This document shows positions 45,196-56,392 of a stretch of DNA of 64,000 nt, piece by piece. The notes under the pieces were generated by a model. It had not been told where the DNA came from. It ran no database searches and saw only the letters and a list, made by a program, of their open reading frames with translations. Source of the stretch: Zygnema cylindricum (taxonomy: Eukaryota; Streptophyta; Zygnematophyceae; Zygnematales; Zygnemataceae); contig JBBHKE010001325.1 in assembly GCA_037447655.1 (NCBI GenBank), positions 62,001 through 126,000 on the forward strand, written 5' to 3'. Every line of letters begins with the position of its first letter. The stretch's first letter is position 1. Both the position numbers and the translations under genes were made by a program.

Positions 45196-45528
45196 TCAGC
45201 TGTTGCCGTTGCCTTTGTTCGCAACAAAGTGCAAATTGTTGTAGAAGTTAATAAATAGAGGCATCATTTTATTTACATTTGCTGAGTAAATTGCAAAATA
45301 CCCTCCCTCGGAACATGGATATCGAGTGTTTCTGTACATCTCAAAAGTATACTCGATACCTTCAGTCTTTGAATAGAGTGACAAGGTGACTTCCTCCATT
45401 TTCTTAGTGTCACCTACCAACAGTTTCCTAATGGAAAATCTGCCCACTTCAATCAACTCCATGTGAGGAACATTCACAGAATCCTCAAAATATGTGCTGT
45501 CATGGAAACTCCAAGCAGTAAAAGACAA
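45196..45528 (-). CDS. Candidate coding fragment, unidentified
   Basis: An open frame of about 110 codons with protein-like composition, including VPHMELIEVGRFSIRKLL and NTRYPCSEGGYFAIYS, ending in a stop at 45196. There is no ATG at its upstream end; the first in-frame ATG is internal. It may be a terminal exon (possible acceptor ATGACAG near 45500) or a gene fossil. I do not recognise the family. It lies convergent to Der and downstream of the tail-anchored protein gene. Confidence 0.3.
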   Translation of the reverse strand: MSFTAWSFHDSTYFEDSVNVPHMELIEVGRFSIRKLLVGDTKKMEEVTLSLYSKTEGIEYTFEMYRNTRYPCSEGGYFAIYSANVNKMMPLFINFYNNLHFVANKGNGNS

Positions 45529-45972
45529 CAGCAGATGGTAGGATTTCTAATAGCAGCATGCAATCCTGTAGAAACAATTTCAGTCATTGTCTGGCACATC
45601 CAATTACGACGATAATAACTTACAGAACAGTCAGATGCATGATGAAACAAGGCAAGAAAATATATGGTACTAGGAAATCACAGAACATGAGGTCCCGTCA
45701 CAACGAAAAATGTTTATATTCACAAGAGCACACAGAACAACATCGCCAAAAAGTCATCTATTTACAAGAGTAGTAGACTTTCAGCTCCTGACTAAACTAA
45801 TGCCCCCCTAAAACAAACAGCCTGAGTAGAACAGCACTACAGCCCATGTGGGCCTGCTACCATCGAACACCTAGAGAAAAAAATGCAAAAGAATGCGAAC
45901 ATCGGAACTGTACATATGGTAAAAGTAAAAAAGAACCTTCCAGCCACAGAACACACAGGTTCTGCCCATACT

Positions 45973-48554
45973 TTAAGTCGGCAAGGGACCAAAATCTTGA
46001 TCCTGCCCTTCTGAAAAAATGGACATCCAGAAAACAGTCACTATGAGACCCATAGTGAACGTCGAGGCCAAGGCAGCCACGAGGAAAAGCCTGCACGTAT
46101 CAACAAAAGAGTTCTTTTCTTTCCCAAGTTCCCGTTTCAAAGCTTCCTTCATTGCAGTGAAGACACGTGATTCATCCTGGTCCCACTTCAAAACTTCCTG
46201 ACGAGTAGCCGACTGGTCAACCTTTCCCGTCCCAATAGCGTCAGCAAGGTTGCTCAATATTGGACGAGTATGAGATGTGAACCCTTCTCGACTCTGCACT
46301 TCCTTCTGCAGCGGCACATTTTACAACACGTGAAGGCTTCCAATTTGGCAGAGGTTTAAGCTCTTCATAATCTTAACCCCTGCTTCCTTGGGTACACCAA
46401 GTTGTATAATGTGCGAGAACAATTGAAAATGCGTCATGTGGTTACCCCATACTAAACGTGTATTACAACACATAATACGTGTTTAGTATGTGGTAAACAC
46501 ATGTAGCGTTTCCAATTGTTTTAGCACATATGAACTATGACATGAACAGAGCACGGAGAAAAACAAGCATACCGAGTTGAACAAGCCCTATGACTTCAGA
46601 CCTGAACGGTTAAAAAATAGATGTCAGAAAACACCACAAATCCTAAGGATAGCCATGTAAGCAAGCAAATGTACTTACCTTTTCTGTGGTGCATGCAATT
46701 TTTGGAGAAGCTGTCAAATCCAAAAAAGGTGAGTATTTCTGTCCCATAGTTTCTTCTTCACTGATGCTGGAGCTGGTTAATGGCCCCGCAGATTTCGCAC
46801 TCGCGTTTATGGACTGAAGCTGAACACCTGGCTTGACTGAATTAGACTTTCCTTCCCCTGATGTCAAGATCGGGGCTGAGGATGGCGCTGAGGAAACAGA
46901 GGGAACAGTGTTGCTTATAGGAGATGGGTCAAAATGGTTGTCTCGAACTTGAAATCCTCCAGGCAAAGACGAATTGACAGACGAAGCAGAACCAGGCAAC
47001 TGGAAAGAGGAGGAGGAGGATGAACCTGATGCTGGAGTATAAGGAGACTTCTGGAAGTCAGTACCAGCAGCAATACCAGCGCTTCCAGTAACGGTCCTCG
47101 ATGGCGTCTTTGAATGATCCAGTATCTCAGAAGTGCCAGAAGTGGTCATACTCAACAGCGAAGAAACATTTCCACTTGTAATCGGTTCAAATGGATCTTT
47201 TGACAAAGAGGTCAAATGCTTGCTCAGGTCCTCCGGTAGACGCTTGGAAATTTGCTGAAGGCACAAACAACATTAGAAAAAACAATTAGGGAGTTGCATA
47301 CAGAGTCAAGGTTCTCCTTTAACAAGATGATAAATACACCTTTATCCTGCTACACCCTGGTTACTAGCATATTGCATCCTTATCCAAATACCTTCAGCTA
47401 TTACACGGTCAGACTCCATTATAGAGTTCAAACATCATAACATGGAAATAACTCAAAAGTGCTACAATAGACTGTTGGAACATATTCCACATGTACCAGA
47501 GTCATACACATCTCATACGTTTGACGATGTGTATAGACACATCTGTTATTCTGACAGAATCGCATCCCTCACAACCTTCAGGTAGAGCATTGTCACATAC
47601 AAAAAGTTAAGAAAATGAATTGGCAGATCCTGCAGCAACAGAGATTCTTGAAGACAACCAAAAAGCCTTTACACAGTTCACAGTGACCTCATGAATGACA
47701 CTTACATCTTTCAGAAAATTTCATGCCTTAGCTTATTACAAACCAAACGTTGTGTTACAAAACATAAATGGCACGTTTAATAATGTAGTGTAAACTTCCA
47801 GGCATTAACACATTTTGAAAGCATGTAACAGTCTGGACTTACAAGCATTCACATGTTCCATAAGTATGTCGGACATTCGAAACATTTAATGACTCCCCTC
47901 GACCATCATAACAAAGAATACATAATGCTTCAGCACATATTCTGAACTTTAAGACATTCACACCTTTCGGAAGTAATCAGCAGTACAGAACAGTAGCATA
48001 TTTACAAGTACGTCATACTTCCAAAAATGTCACGTACTCGCAATTGCACAACAAATTAAGCTCATACAAAGTTACAATCAAGTTGCTTGCTTTCTACCCG
48101 CTTGCCAATAAAGACAGATTCCATGTTCCAACTTCCAACATGGATTCCAGCGAAGTTGCAGAAAAAATATAATACAAAAATATGATACATTCATTATAAA
48201 TACAATACTGAATTCCTGCCAAATGCAAACACATGTCAGCCGTCACCGTGGCAAAGGCAAACGGCGGTGCTCCAGCAAACATCGAGAAAAACAACATGAC
48301 TCAGAAACAGTCATCTCTCTTCCACTGAAAATTATTGAGTCGAAAAAGGCGAATTGCAGTCTAACTGCAATCACCTTGACAGAAGCCGCTTTTCCACTTT
48401 CTGTTGTAACCATACTTTTAAAGTTCAAATTCCGCGCGGTAATAGAACCAGAATGAACTGGACCATTATTTTCCTCTCCTCCTGGCCGATATACCGTCTT
48501 TACCCGGTCATGCGGCCTTGTTGCAGGAAAAATATCGCGAGTTTTGCTACCCAT
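45973..48554 (-). CDS. Probable tail-anchored membrane protein (three exons)
   Basis: Exons: 48554-48375, 47254-46679, 46305-45973; all joins are phase 0 with GT-AG sites, giving 362 residues. The ATG at 48554 starts MGSKTRDIFPATRPHDRVK. Exon 2 is a low-complexity Ser/Pro/Thr/Gly-rich region starting QISKRLPEDLSKHL. Exon 3 has a helical charged stretch (RQEVLKWDQDESRVFTAMKE), then one hydrophobic segment (LFLVAALASTFTMGLIVTVF) and a 15-residue tail. This is the layout of a C-terminally anchored protein with a cytosolic body. I do not recognise the family; target membrane unknown. Exon joins are convincing, and function is not inferred. Confidence 0.7.
46420..46518. repeat. Hairpin-forming inverted repeat in intron 2
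   Basis: AATTGAAAATGCGTCATGTG on the left pairs with its imperfect inverse ending GTAGCGTTTCCAATT; inner arms carry ACTAAACGTGTATTA and TAATACGTGTTTAGT. The loop is about 8 bp. It resembles the words duplicated at 35940-36195. Confidence 0.65.
46679..46681 (-). other. Splice donor of exon 2 in the tail-anchored protein gene
   Basis: The exon ends AAAAG and is followed by GTAAGT, a perfect donor, fixing the exon 2 boundary. Confidence 0.6.
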
Positions 48555-49541
48555 GGCAGAAACAATTCAACCTGTCACAATATATTTATCAATATTAGTT
48601 AAAGGACCAGCTTCAAATTACATAATGTACGTATGTGGCGAAGGCGGAAATACGACTCTGCCTCTCACAAAGTGACTATGGCTCAGCAAGACCGCCTGCT
48701 GCTGCAAACTTGCCAACCAAAATTTATGACATGCCAGTATGGTAGCAGGATCATTTATACGTACGCGAGTGCTGGCGTCACTGACAGGAATCGTACAGTT
48801 TTTCTGTACGATTACGAGGATTACAGTACTGTTAAGTAACTGAGAAGATTTTATTTCCATAAAAACGCGATGGTAAAACCATCTAGGTACAAAGGATGAA
48901 AGAAATGTAAGATTGGTAACGACAATTAAAAGTAGTAACGCAATCCACGTGTGCGATTGCTGGAGTTGCCTCCGAGTATTCGTACAGAAAAGTGTACGAT
49001 TTCGACATTTCTTCGTACAATTTTCGCGATTACAGGCCAGTATGTGTCATCACCCTATAATATGAGCACATTTAAAAGTTCCAAACCAGCTGGAAAGGAT
49101 CCAAATTTTGATACTGAACTGGTCCAGGAGATACATCTGTTTGAAATGTGTAAACTTCCGTACTTTGCCGTACAATGGAATAATAAGATCCAGCACTCAC
49201 ATTATTTGGAGTGCGCTTGCAAACGCTGTGGGTTTGGAGCCCCAGGCTCGTGAAAAAGAAAACACAAGTTGATACATCTCAAATAAGTTTTTCAAAGACA
49301 GCTGTGAAAAAAAATGTTCAGGATTCACTTTGGAGCACTGTACTTATTTGGATCAAAAGTCCCGCATCTTTCTCCGTATTTTACGCACAATAGGCCGTAC
49401 TGCGCTAAGACTCTCAGAGGAACATGCCTATTTTTAGTATTTTACACCTTGTGTGCGTATAATACGGTGAAGAATGGGTAACTTATGAGTTATGACCTAA
49501 GGAAATTTGTGCAGTACAGATAAGTACAGTACTGCACGGTA
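48555..49541. other. Upstream region of the tail-anchored protein gene; foldback DNA
   Basis: No supported gene. About 48770-49050 contains paired words (TCGTACAGTTTTTCTGTACGA, GATTAC, GGCCAGTAT) related to the foldback in the 54.7-54.9 kb intron. The promoter of the minus-strand gene should lie at the left end. Confidence 0.4.
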
Positions 49542-50018
49542 CACCGTGAATCGCTATTAGCGTACATGACGCTAATTGGGGTACCCTTTTTTTTGGGGCA
49601 AATTCTCAAATAGAATAAAGTACGCTAAATGTTTTTGCACGTTATTTGAGGTACCCCGCTCAATGCGGTTCATAACTGTAATTTAGTGTCCTTTTAAATA
49701 GTGTGGTGTACGGACTGTCAGATCTGTACTATTTCGTACATTTTTAAATTTAAAAGTACAGAAAATATATGCGTAAATATTTTCCGGCATACGCAGATGT
49801 CAAAAAAACGCGACGGCGTACGATTTGAACAATTTCGTACATCTACATGTTTTAGTGTGGACATTTTACGTGCCGAAATTTTTTACAAAGCAGTTTACAA
49901 ATTAGAGTACATGATAAATTAGTATCATGGTGTACCCGAAAAAACACAATTTACCGTAAAGTACGCTAATTGTTTCATTACGCTATATTTTTTATTACGC
50001 TAATAGCGATTCACGGTG
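49542..50018. mobile_element. Long-family MITE (477 bp)
   Basis: Tips CACCGTGAATCGCTATTAGC and inverse GCTAATAGCGATTCACGGTG are perfect over 20 bp, with TA outside. The interior has GGTGTACGGACTGTC and other long-family words. Confidence 0.85.
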
Positions 50019-50130
50019 TAGTCTCCAAAGTCCAAACCTTAATGCTTAGACGCGCACACCAAATAAAAATTGATGGCTGGATTCCATGTACGGCAAAGTG
50101 CGCTACGAACCTAGACTGTACGGTACAGTA

Positions 50131-50346
50131 CACCTTGAACCGCTATTAGGGTTAATAATTTTTTCGCCACTCAAATCATTTTTCTGCGTACACACATGTC
50201 CGATTTTCAATTTGAGACCGCCAATCGGAAGCTGAGAATGTTGCCTTTCAATCGCAACCGTCAGATCCAAAAACCGACATGCGTGTACGGGGAAAAGATG
50301 TTTATAGAGACGAAAAAAACATTAATACTAATAATGATTCATGGTG
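50131..50346. mobile_element. Short-family MITE (216 bp)
   Basis: Tips are CACCTTGAACCGCTATTAGG and the inverse ending ATGATTCATGGTG, with TA outside. The full family interior is present, including GACCGCCAATCGGAAGCTGA. Confidence 0.8.
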
Positions 50347-51243
50347 TACTGTAGCCCTGTAGGTTCGCGTCCACCTTCGGGAACTCAACAAAAACGATAC
50401 AGCTCAAGAAATCCTGTGGCTTCCATTGCACTACAATGCAACCTGGCCCCGCTGCCGAATCATAATATGTACTCCTATGAGTTAGGGGGCTATTCCATGC
50501 CCATTTTATTCTTGGATCTTACACCTTGTTTCTTACTTTTAAGCGACTCTAAACAGATGTTTTATGGCAACGTGCTCCACCATGCTCTATTTTTTTCTTG
50601 GATCTTGATGCAGCACTAGGTTTACACCAAGATCGAAAATATATTGAAAATTAATCCGGGCCGTCCCGTCTCCATTGAGGCATACTTCGCTGCCACGTGT
50701 CATCGAAGAGTCACGTACTGTCCTTGAACACGCATCCTTTTATCTCCGTACGGCGGCGCATCACCACGGTCGCACGAAATAAAATTTGCGCGACAAAAAA
50801 GGTTCGCGCAAAATTTGAGTCCTTCTGCCAACCGTACTGTACTTTTTTTGAATCCAAGTAACAGGGAAGGACCCGAAAACAAAACTTCCAAAACTCATAA
50901 TTGGATCAAAGAAACGTCGACAACATGGAACAACCCCCTTATGGGCCTAGATCCGTATCGACGTGTCGTATTATATATGACCACCTGGCCCATTACTCGC
51001 CCTATATTCTGAACTTGCGTGTCAATTTTAACCTAGCGACCTACAGCACTGCACCGTACAGTGCTGGCCCCGCAGGGGTGCCGAAGACGTCCACGTCGCC
51101 CGTATTATCCGCGCGACCGCTCGTTCAGGGTTTTTTTTTTTTTTAATTGAAAAAACAACCCAAGACACAAAACCCTGTACTGTAGCTCTCTGTTATTTTC
51201 AGTTCAGAAAGCGTAGTTAGGAAACGTAGTCGGTAGATAAGTA
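50347..51243. other. No supported gene
   Basis: Mixed-composition DNA between MITEs. Short open frames on both strands have no recognisable domains or consistent splice sites. Confidence 0.4.
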
Positions 51244-51460
51244 CACTGTCGATCGTATTTAGCGTATATGTTTTTTTCGCCACTAAAAACAACTTTTATC
51301 CGTACACACTTGTTAGATTTTCAATTTGAGGCCGCCAATTGGAAGCTGAGAATGTTACCTTTCAATCGCAACCGTCAGATTTACAACCCGAGCAGTGTGT
51401 ACGGAGAAAATATGTTTTAAGTGGCGAAAAAAACATATACGCTAAATACGATCGACGGTG
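51244..51460. mobile_element. Short-family MITE with divergent but matched tips (217 bp)
   Basis: The left tip CACTGTCGATCGTATTTAGC and the right tip GCTAAATACGATCGACGGTG match each other yet differ from the family consensus (GAATCGCTATTAGC). Both tips changed together. TA lies outside both. Confidence 0.85.
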
Positions 51461-51660
51461 TAGTTTTGGCAAATACTGTACTGTATTCGATCTACCCTCG
51501 TAAGAGTGCGCCCCACACGTGAGAGTCAGGAACCGAACCTCTCATGGGACCGTACCTTGCTCGGTTCGGTTCTCGATTCGTACGGACGACCGCTCGGCTA
51601 GTAGGGATAAAAATATATGATGATAAACCTCCGTCTTTTCTTCCACAGAACCTGAACGTT

Positions 51661-51810
51661 ATTATCGCTATTAGAGCTGATTTTGTGCACACTTGTCGGA
51701 TGTGAATCTGACGGCTTCGATTGGAATAAAGATTCTTCACTTTGGCGGTCTCAAAGCGTGTGTGCACGAAAAAATATATTTTTGTGGCGAAAAAAACCAT
51801 TAATATTTCC
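51661..51810. mobile_element. Worn short-family MITE
   Basis: Contains TTTTGTGCACACTTGTCGGA, a GGCGGTCTCAAA word and GTGGCGAAAAAAACCATTAA. The tips and part of the interior are lost. Confidence 0.55.
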
Positions 51811-52002
51811 TCGCCAATTGACTTTTCTTCGAACGCATGTGTCCAGCTTTACATCTGGATACCGCCAGTTGAAAGATTCTCCACCGGATCTTGCCAGCGC
51901 ATCTCAGCCAGAATCGCGGCAGACCCCTCGGGTATCGATTCAGCCGTGGCCACGTCCAGAGTTTCGTACGGCATAAGACTGTACATTACAGACAGTAAAC
52001 TA

Positions 52003-52219
52003 CACCGTGTATCGCTATTAGGGTTAATATATTTTCCGCCACTTATAACATCGTTTCTCCGTACACAATTGTCGGATTTCTGATCTGACGGTTAGGATTG
52101 AAACGCAAGATTCTCAGCTTCCAATTGGCGGTCTCAAATTGAAAATTGGACAATTGTGTACGGAGAAAAGATGTTTTAAGTGGCGGAAAAATATTAAACC
52201 CTAATAGCGATACACGGTG
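52003..52219. mobile_element. Intact short-family MITE (217 bp)
   Basis: Tips CACCGTGTATCGCTATTAGG and CCTAATAGCGATACACGGTG are perfect inverses over 20 bp, with TA at 52001-52002 and 52220-52221. This is the best reference copy: the whole element is close to a palindrome. Confidence 0.9.
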
Positions 52220-52263
52220 TACTGACGTAATTGCCATAAATCGTACAATTTCCTTCTGCAGTA

Positions 52264-52300
52264 CACCGTGGATCGCTATTAGCGTTAACGGTGTTTCTAT
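52264..52300. mobile_element. Solo MITE left end
   Basis: CACCGTGGATCGCTATTAGC follows TA, but no matching right end is found downstream. Confidence 0.55.
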
Positions 52301-53112
52301 CCTCGCATGGCAACAATTTTCCACACTTTCAAAGCTTAGTGCGGATTCACCTGCTAAAAATACTTTTGCTTTTACGTATTTAATAGTCGCACCCGCGAAT
52401 AAAGTTCCCTCGCGTAGAGCGGTATCGCCGTATCGGTAATATCGGATGTTGAAAAGCCGGTGCTTGAACGTCCAATTGTCCATATTCTTGGCCAAAATCT
52501 GGCCTCAGGCCAAAAAATATGCTGACATCAGTTTTTTTTTGTCATTCTGGTAGTCCAATGGGAAGCGAGTATAATTTATTCCCCCATGTCTCCACATTTG
52601 GCAGGCAGAACAAATTTACTTTTGACCTGGAGGTATTACTGAAAAACCTGTGTCCATCTACATGGAGCCTTAATTTTGACCTAACTGGGCGGTTGCCGTG
52701 CTGTAAATTAGCATTTTGCTCGTGTACGGCTAAGCATCAATATCTTTGTTCCCACGTGTGAAACCGCCCTTAGCTGTTTGTAATCGTGACACGCGTATAA
52801 AGTGGTGACTGTCTCCGTACTAATTCCTCACGTTCAAACAATGGTATTTTTGTCGTTTTTCTCAAACTCCATAATGTCAAGTTGGAGCTCCTTTCTGCCA
52901 TGTCATTTGATCATGTTTTACAGTATTGAAGCTCTCCCACAAATTTTAGGGTAAATTCAAATATGTAAGACATCGTGTTCTAATTAGCTGCAGAAATATT
53001 TCATTTTGCAGTGTGGTTTAGTACGGCCTTTCCGAGTATTCAACATTTCAACTGCATTCGACTCCCGTTCCAATTTTAAAGTTTAAACCTTCGAATTGCC
53101 CCTAATTCAAGA
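52301..53112. other. No supported gene
   Basis: Unique-looking AT-rich sequence upstream of the 53.1 kb minisatellite. It may hold regulatory sequence for the gene at 53716. Confidence 0.35.
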
Positions 53113-53706
53113 TAGTACAAGATAGTACAAGATAGTACAGGACTGTACAATCTCCTTCAAGGTAGTACAAGATTGTACAGGACTGTCCAAGTTAATACAA
53201 GATAGTGCAATACAGTACAAGAAAATACAAGCTTATACAAGACTGTACAAGATAATACAATACAGCACAAAATAGTACAACACAGTACAAGATAGTACAA
53301 GCTTATACAAGACTGTACAAGATAATACAACACAGCACAAGATAGTACAATACAGTATAAGATAGTGCAAGATTGTTCAAGATAGTGTAAGATTGTATAG
53401 GACTGTACAATACAGTACAAGATAGTACAAGCTTATACAAGACTGTACAAGATAATACAATACAGTACAAGGTAGTACAACACAGTACAAAATAGTACAA
53501 GCTTATACAAGACTGTACAAGACTGTACAAGATAATACAATACAGCACAAGATAATACAATACAGTACAAGATAATACAATACAGTACAAGATAATACAA
53601 TACAGTACAAGATAATACAATACAGTACAAGATAGTGCAAAATTGTTCAAGATAGTGTAAGATTGTGTAGGACTGTACAATACAGTACAAAACTGTAGTA
53701 CAAGAT
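53113..53706. repeat. GTACAAGATA-type minisatellite abutting a start codon
   Basis: Tandem units of about 10-15 bp (AAGATAGTACA, AAGATAATACAATACAGTAC) run for about 590 bp, with a higher-order block repeated near 53287 and 53421 (GATAGTACAAGCTTATACAA). The array stops about 10 bp before the ATG at 53716. Tyr/Leu/Cys-rich minus-strand frames are artefacts. Confidence 0.85.
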
Positions 53707-53715
53707 TGTAGCAGA

Positions 53716-55414
53716 ATGGCAGGGATGGACTACAGGGCACATTTGTTTGTGTTTTGGAGTCTTTTTTGGAGCATTGTGGCCACAAACCTAATCGACTTTT
53801 CTCAGTCTACTAAAATTTCATCGCCAAAAGCAAAATTTATCAGTGGAATCATAGCGATTGTTTGGTCGAGTCAAGTTATGGCCATATCTTTTATGGAGGC
53901 TTGGGTAAGGATGTGGTTTTTTATATAAACTTTACAATACATTTTACAATACACCTTACAATATAGAATCAACTATATATACTTTAAATCTGAATGCTAT
54001 TTTTTGCCAAAGGTTTAAGTCAAGAGCTGGTGCTAAATGACAAGCAGAAAAAAAAAACCACATTTCAGACTTCAGTCATTATTTGAAGTTATGCTCCAAT
54101 ATCTTCAATAATATTAAACTATAATATTTTATTAAACTATAAGCTTCAAGGTGACCTTTTTTTCCATTCCTTTGGTACTTTTCCGTACCTTCAATAAACA
54201 GAATGTAGAAGCCTTTGTGTTACCATTTAGTTGAAAAGCACACCAAACCATTCAGGTTCTTGTTTCTTTACATGGAACCTATCAAATTTAATTTTGCTTC
54301 TTCTCTTCTATTGTTTTCCATTCCTATACTTTTTTTTTATGCGCTTCTGATCTCTCTTGCGATGTCAAGAAAAAATTGGTAAAAGAAACATGTGGTTAAA
54401 AGAAGTTTTAACTGAAAACTTCACCATACTCATCATTACAGTACTCATCTAATTATACTAAGAAACTTTACTATATATATGCCTAGTTTGCCAAATTAAG
54501 TGTGGATTGAAAGTAGACTGTGACATGTTCACGCAAAGGATTCGGTGAAGTTTTTATCTGTTTGACGCTCAGAACACAAAAGTACAAAAGGAAGTCACAT
54601 TGAACCTTAAGAAATAAAGGTGAATTGGCAAGTTGAGAAGAAAACCACAGAAGAATGGTACAGAGTGTATGCAGTAGTAAAGGGGGGATTGTACAAGCCC
54701 TGCTACTGGGGATACTGCCCAGTAATCGTAGTGTTCGTACAGAAAACTATATGATTTTGTAAAATACACACATTTTTCTGTACAATTACGATGGTTACTG
54801 GCCAGTATCGCCAGTTCATCAGTACGAGCACTACAACTGCTGATACTGGCCAGTAATCATAGACAATTCTCTGTACAATTACTCTGATTACTGGTCAGCA
54901 AAGCCAGTTATGTTGCTCGTATAGTTACCTTATAAGTAATATAATATAATATTACGCATGCTTTTACAAAATTCATCAGTGGATTTGTTTGCAGGTAAAA
55001 TTTGGAGCCCCTTTGGTGACCAAACCTGTGGCATTGGATGTTGGCCGTCGTATATTCCAAACTTTTAACAGCATGGAACTTGCACATGCGTTTGCTTTTG
55101 CCTTTTTTGGCTCTCTCTCAGATACGAAGCAGTTATTTGAAAGTAAAATCATTTACATTATGGCGATTCTGTTCTTCATTTTGTTTGTTCAAGTACTATG
55201 GCTCACGCCAAAGCTCAACCTTCTCGCACTCTATGCCATTTATGAAGCCAAAAAGGATCAGATTCCAGAAGCTGTACAGTCGGAAAAAGAGAAGTTGGTA
55301 CGAAATGTAAAAAACAAGGAAAAACCTAGTAAGGTTTTGCATGTCATTTACATAGTTTTGGAACTTGTGAAAGTTTTCCTTCTTTTCTCAACGGTGTGTA
55401 TACTTCTAGCTTGA
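53716..55414 (+). CDS. Four-helix membrane protein, family not named (two exons)
   Basis: Exons 53716-53904 and 54995-55414, phase 0 join, 202 residues. Predicted membrane helices: about residues 8-27 (LFVFWSLFWSIVATNLI), 41-60 (FISGIIAIVWSSQVMAISF), 115-135 (IIYIMAILFFILFVQVLWL) and 180-200 (VIYIVLELVKVFLLFSTVCI), with another moderately hydrophobic stretch around 88-100. The motif SFMEAWVKFGAP and the following ALDVGRRIFQTFNSMEL recall a small membrane protein family with conserved E-W-KF-P and D-GR-F-N-E residues; this is from memory and unsearched. A Lys/Glu-rich loop (about 148-175) precedes the last helix. The start is the first ATG, directly after a minisatellite. Function unknown. Confidence 0.75.
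54699..54912. repeat. Foldback element in the intron of the 53.7 kb gene
   Basis: GATACTGCCCAGTAATCGTA, ATGGTTACTGGCCAGTATC, GATACTGGCCAGTAATCATA and GATTACTGGTCAGCA alternate in orientation, with GTACAGA/TCTGTAC words between, forming nested inverted repeats. Confidence 0.6.
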
Positions 55415-55640
55415 GTCATATACGTAGTTTTGGAATTTAAGAAAGCTCTCCTTTTCTTCTCTACGGCTTGAGTCAATTTACAGAGTTTCGGAAACTTGGA
55501 AAGGTTTTTTTCTTTACTTGGCGGCTTGTATATTTTCTAGCTTGAGTCATTTGCTGTGAGAATTTTGAGTCATTTACATAGTTTTGGAACTCGTGAAAGT
55601 TTTCCTTCTTTTCTCCACAGCTTGAATAGTTCTAGCTTGA
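55349..55640 (+). repeat. Four tandem copies of a last-exon end
   Basis: The final coding segment (TAGTTTTGGAACTTGTGAAA to TCTAGCTTGAGTC) is followed in the 3' UTR by three diverged copies starting near 55429, 55483 and 55578. Only the first is in frame with the protein. Confidence 0.75.
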
Positions 55641-56187
55641 AATCGGACTGTCAGATGTTTTTTCTGGACATTTACCGAATCAGTCGTTGATGTTGAGTGT
55701 ATAGTTTTTTTTTTAAGGATAAGATGCTATTTAGGGTTCAATTTTTTGCCGATCAGATCATGGACTAGGGTCTCCCTTGTGGTTAAAATTAACATCTATC
55801 GGGTATATGGATACCCGGAGTTATGTTGCTACAGTATTTATGGTGCTTTTTTGCTTTTCTGACAACTTTCCCCAAGAACGTAGATTTGTTTTTTGTCTTG
55901 TGTTGTTGTGTGCCAAAAAGAAAATGAGTTTTCTTGCGGCTGTTCCTCCTCCTCCTTGTGCTTGTGACCTCTTTGTGGTTTGTTTCAGGGTGTTTGGATG
56001 TTTTGCATGAAAATTTTATGTGGTTTTATGTGATAGTCGAATGTGATATTTAGTTGTGTGAGAGAGCAACACTTTGCGTATTCCACAGTAGTTACGAGTG
56101 TTGCATGACTTTTATAAAATTGAAGGTGTGCAAATTAAGAAACGTCATAACAACAAAATCGGCAAAGTAGAAAACCAAAATCTACCT
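55641..56187. other. 3' flank of the 53.7 kb gene
   Basis: Probable 3' UTR and spacer. A 77-codon open frame at 55777-56010 is Cys/Phe/Val-rich without domains and is not called. Confidence 0.35.
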
Positions 56188-56392
56188 GATGCATTAACAC
56201 GACGAGAAGAGTGCAAATAGTCTACCTGGAGATGTGACATTAACACGACAAGAAGCATGCAAATAGTCTACCTGGAGATGGGACATTAACATGACGAGAA
56301 GAGTGCAAATAGTCTACCTGGAGATGTCCCATTAACACGACCAAACGAGTGCAAATAGTCTGCCTGGAGAAGTGCCATTAACACCCTCAATA
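56188..56392. repeat. 53-bp tandem repeat, four units
   Basis: Units contain GTGCAAATAGTCTACCTGGA, GATG(T/G)GACATTAACA and CGACGAGAAGA. Divergence increases toward the right. Confidence 0.8.

Noticed and set aside
53157-53785. Tyr/Leu/Cys-rich minus-strand frames up to 160 codons
   Set aside because: They are read from the GTACAAGATA minisatellite and only repeat its unit.
55777-56010. 77-codon frame downstream of the membrane protein gene
   Set aside because: Probably 3' UTR or spacer: Cys/Val/Phe-rich with no domain and no splice link.
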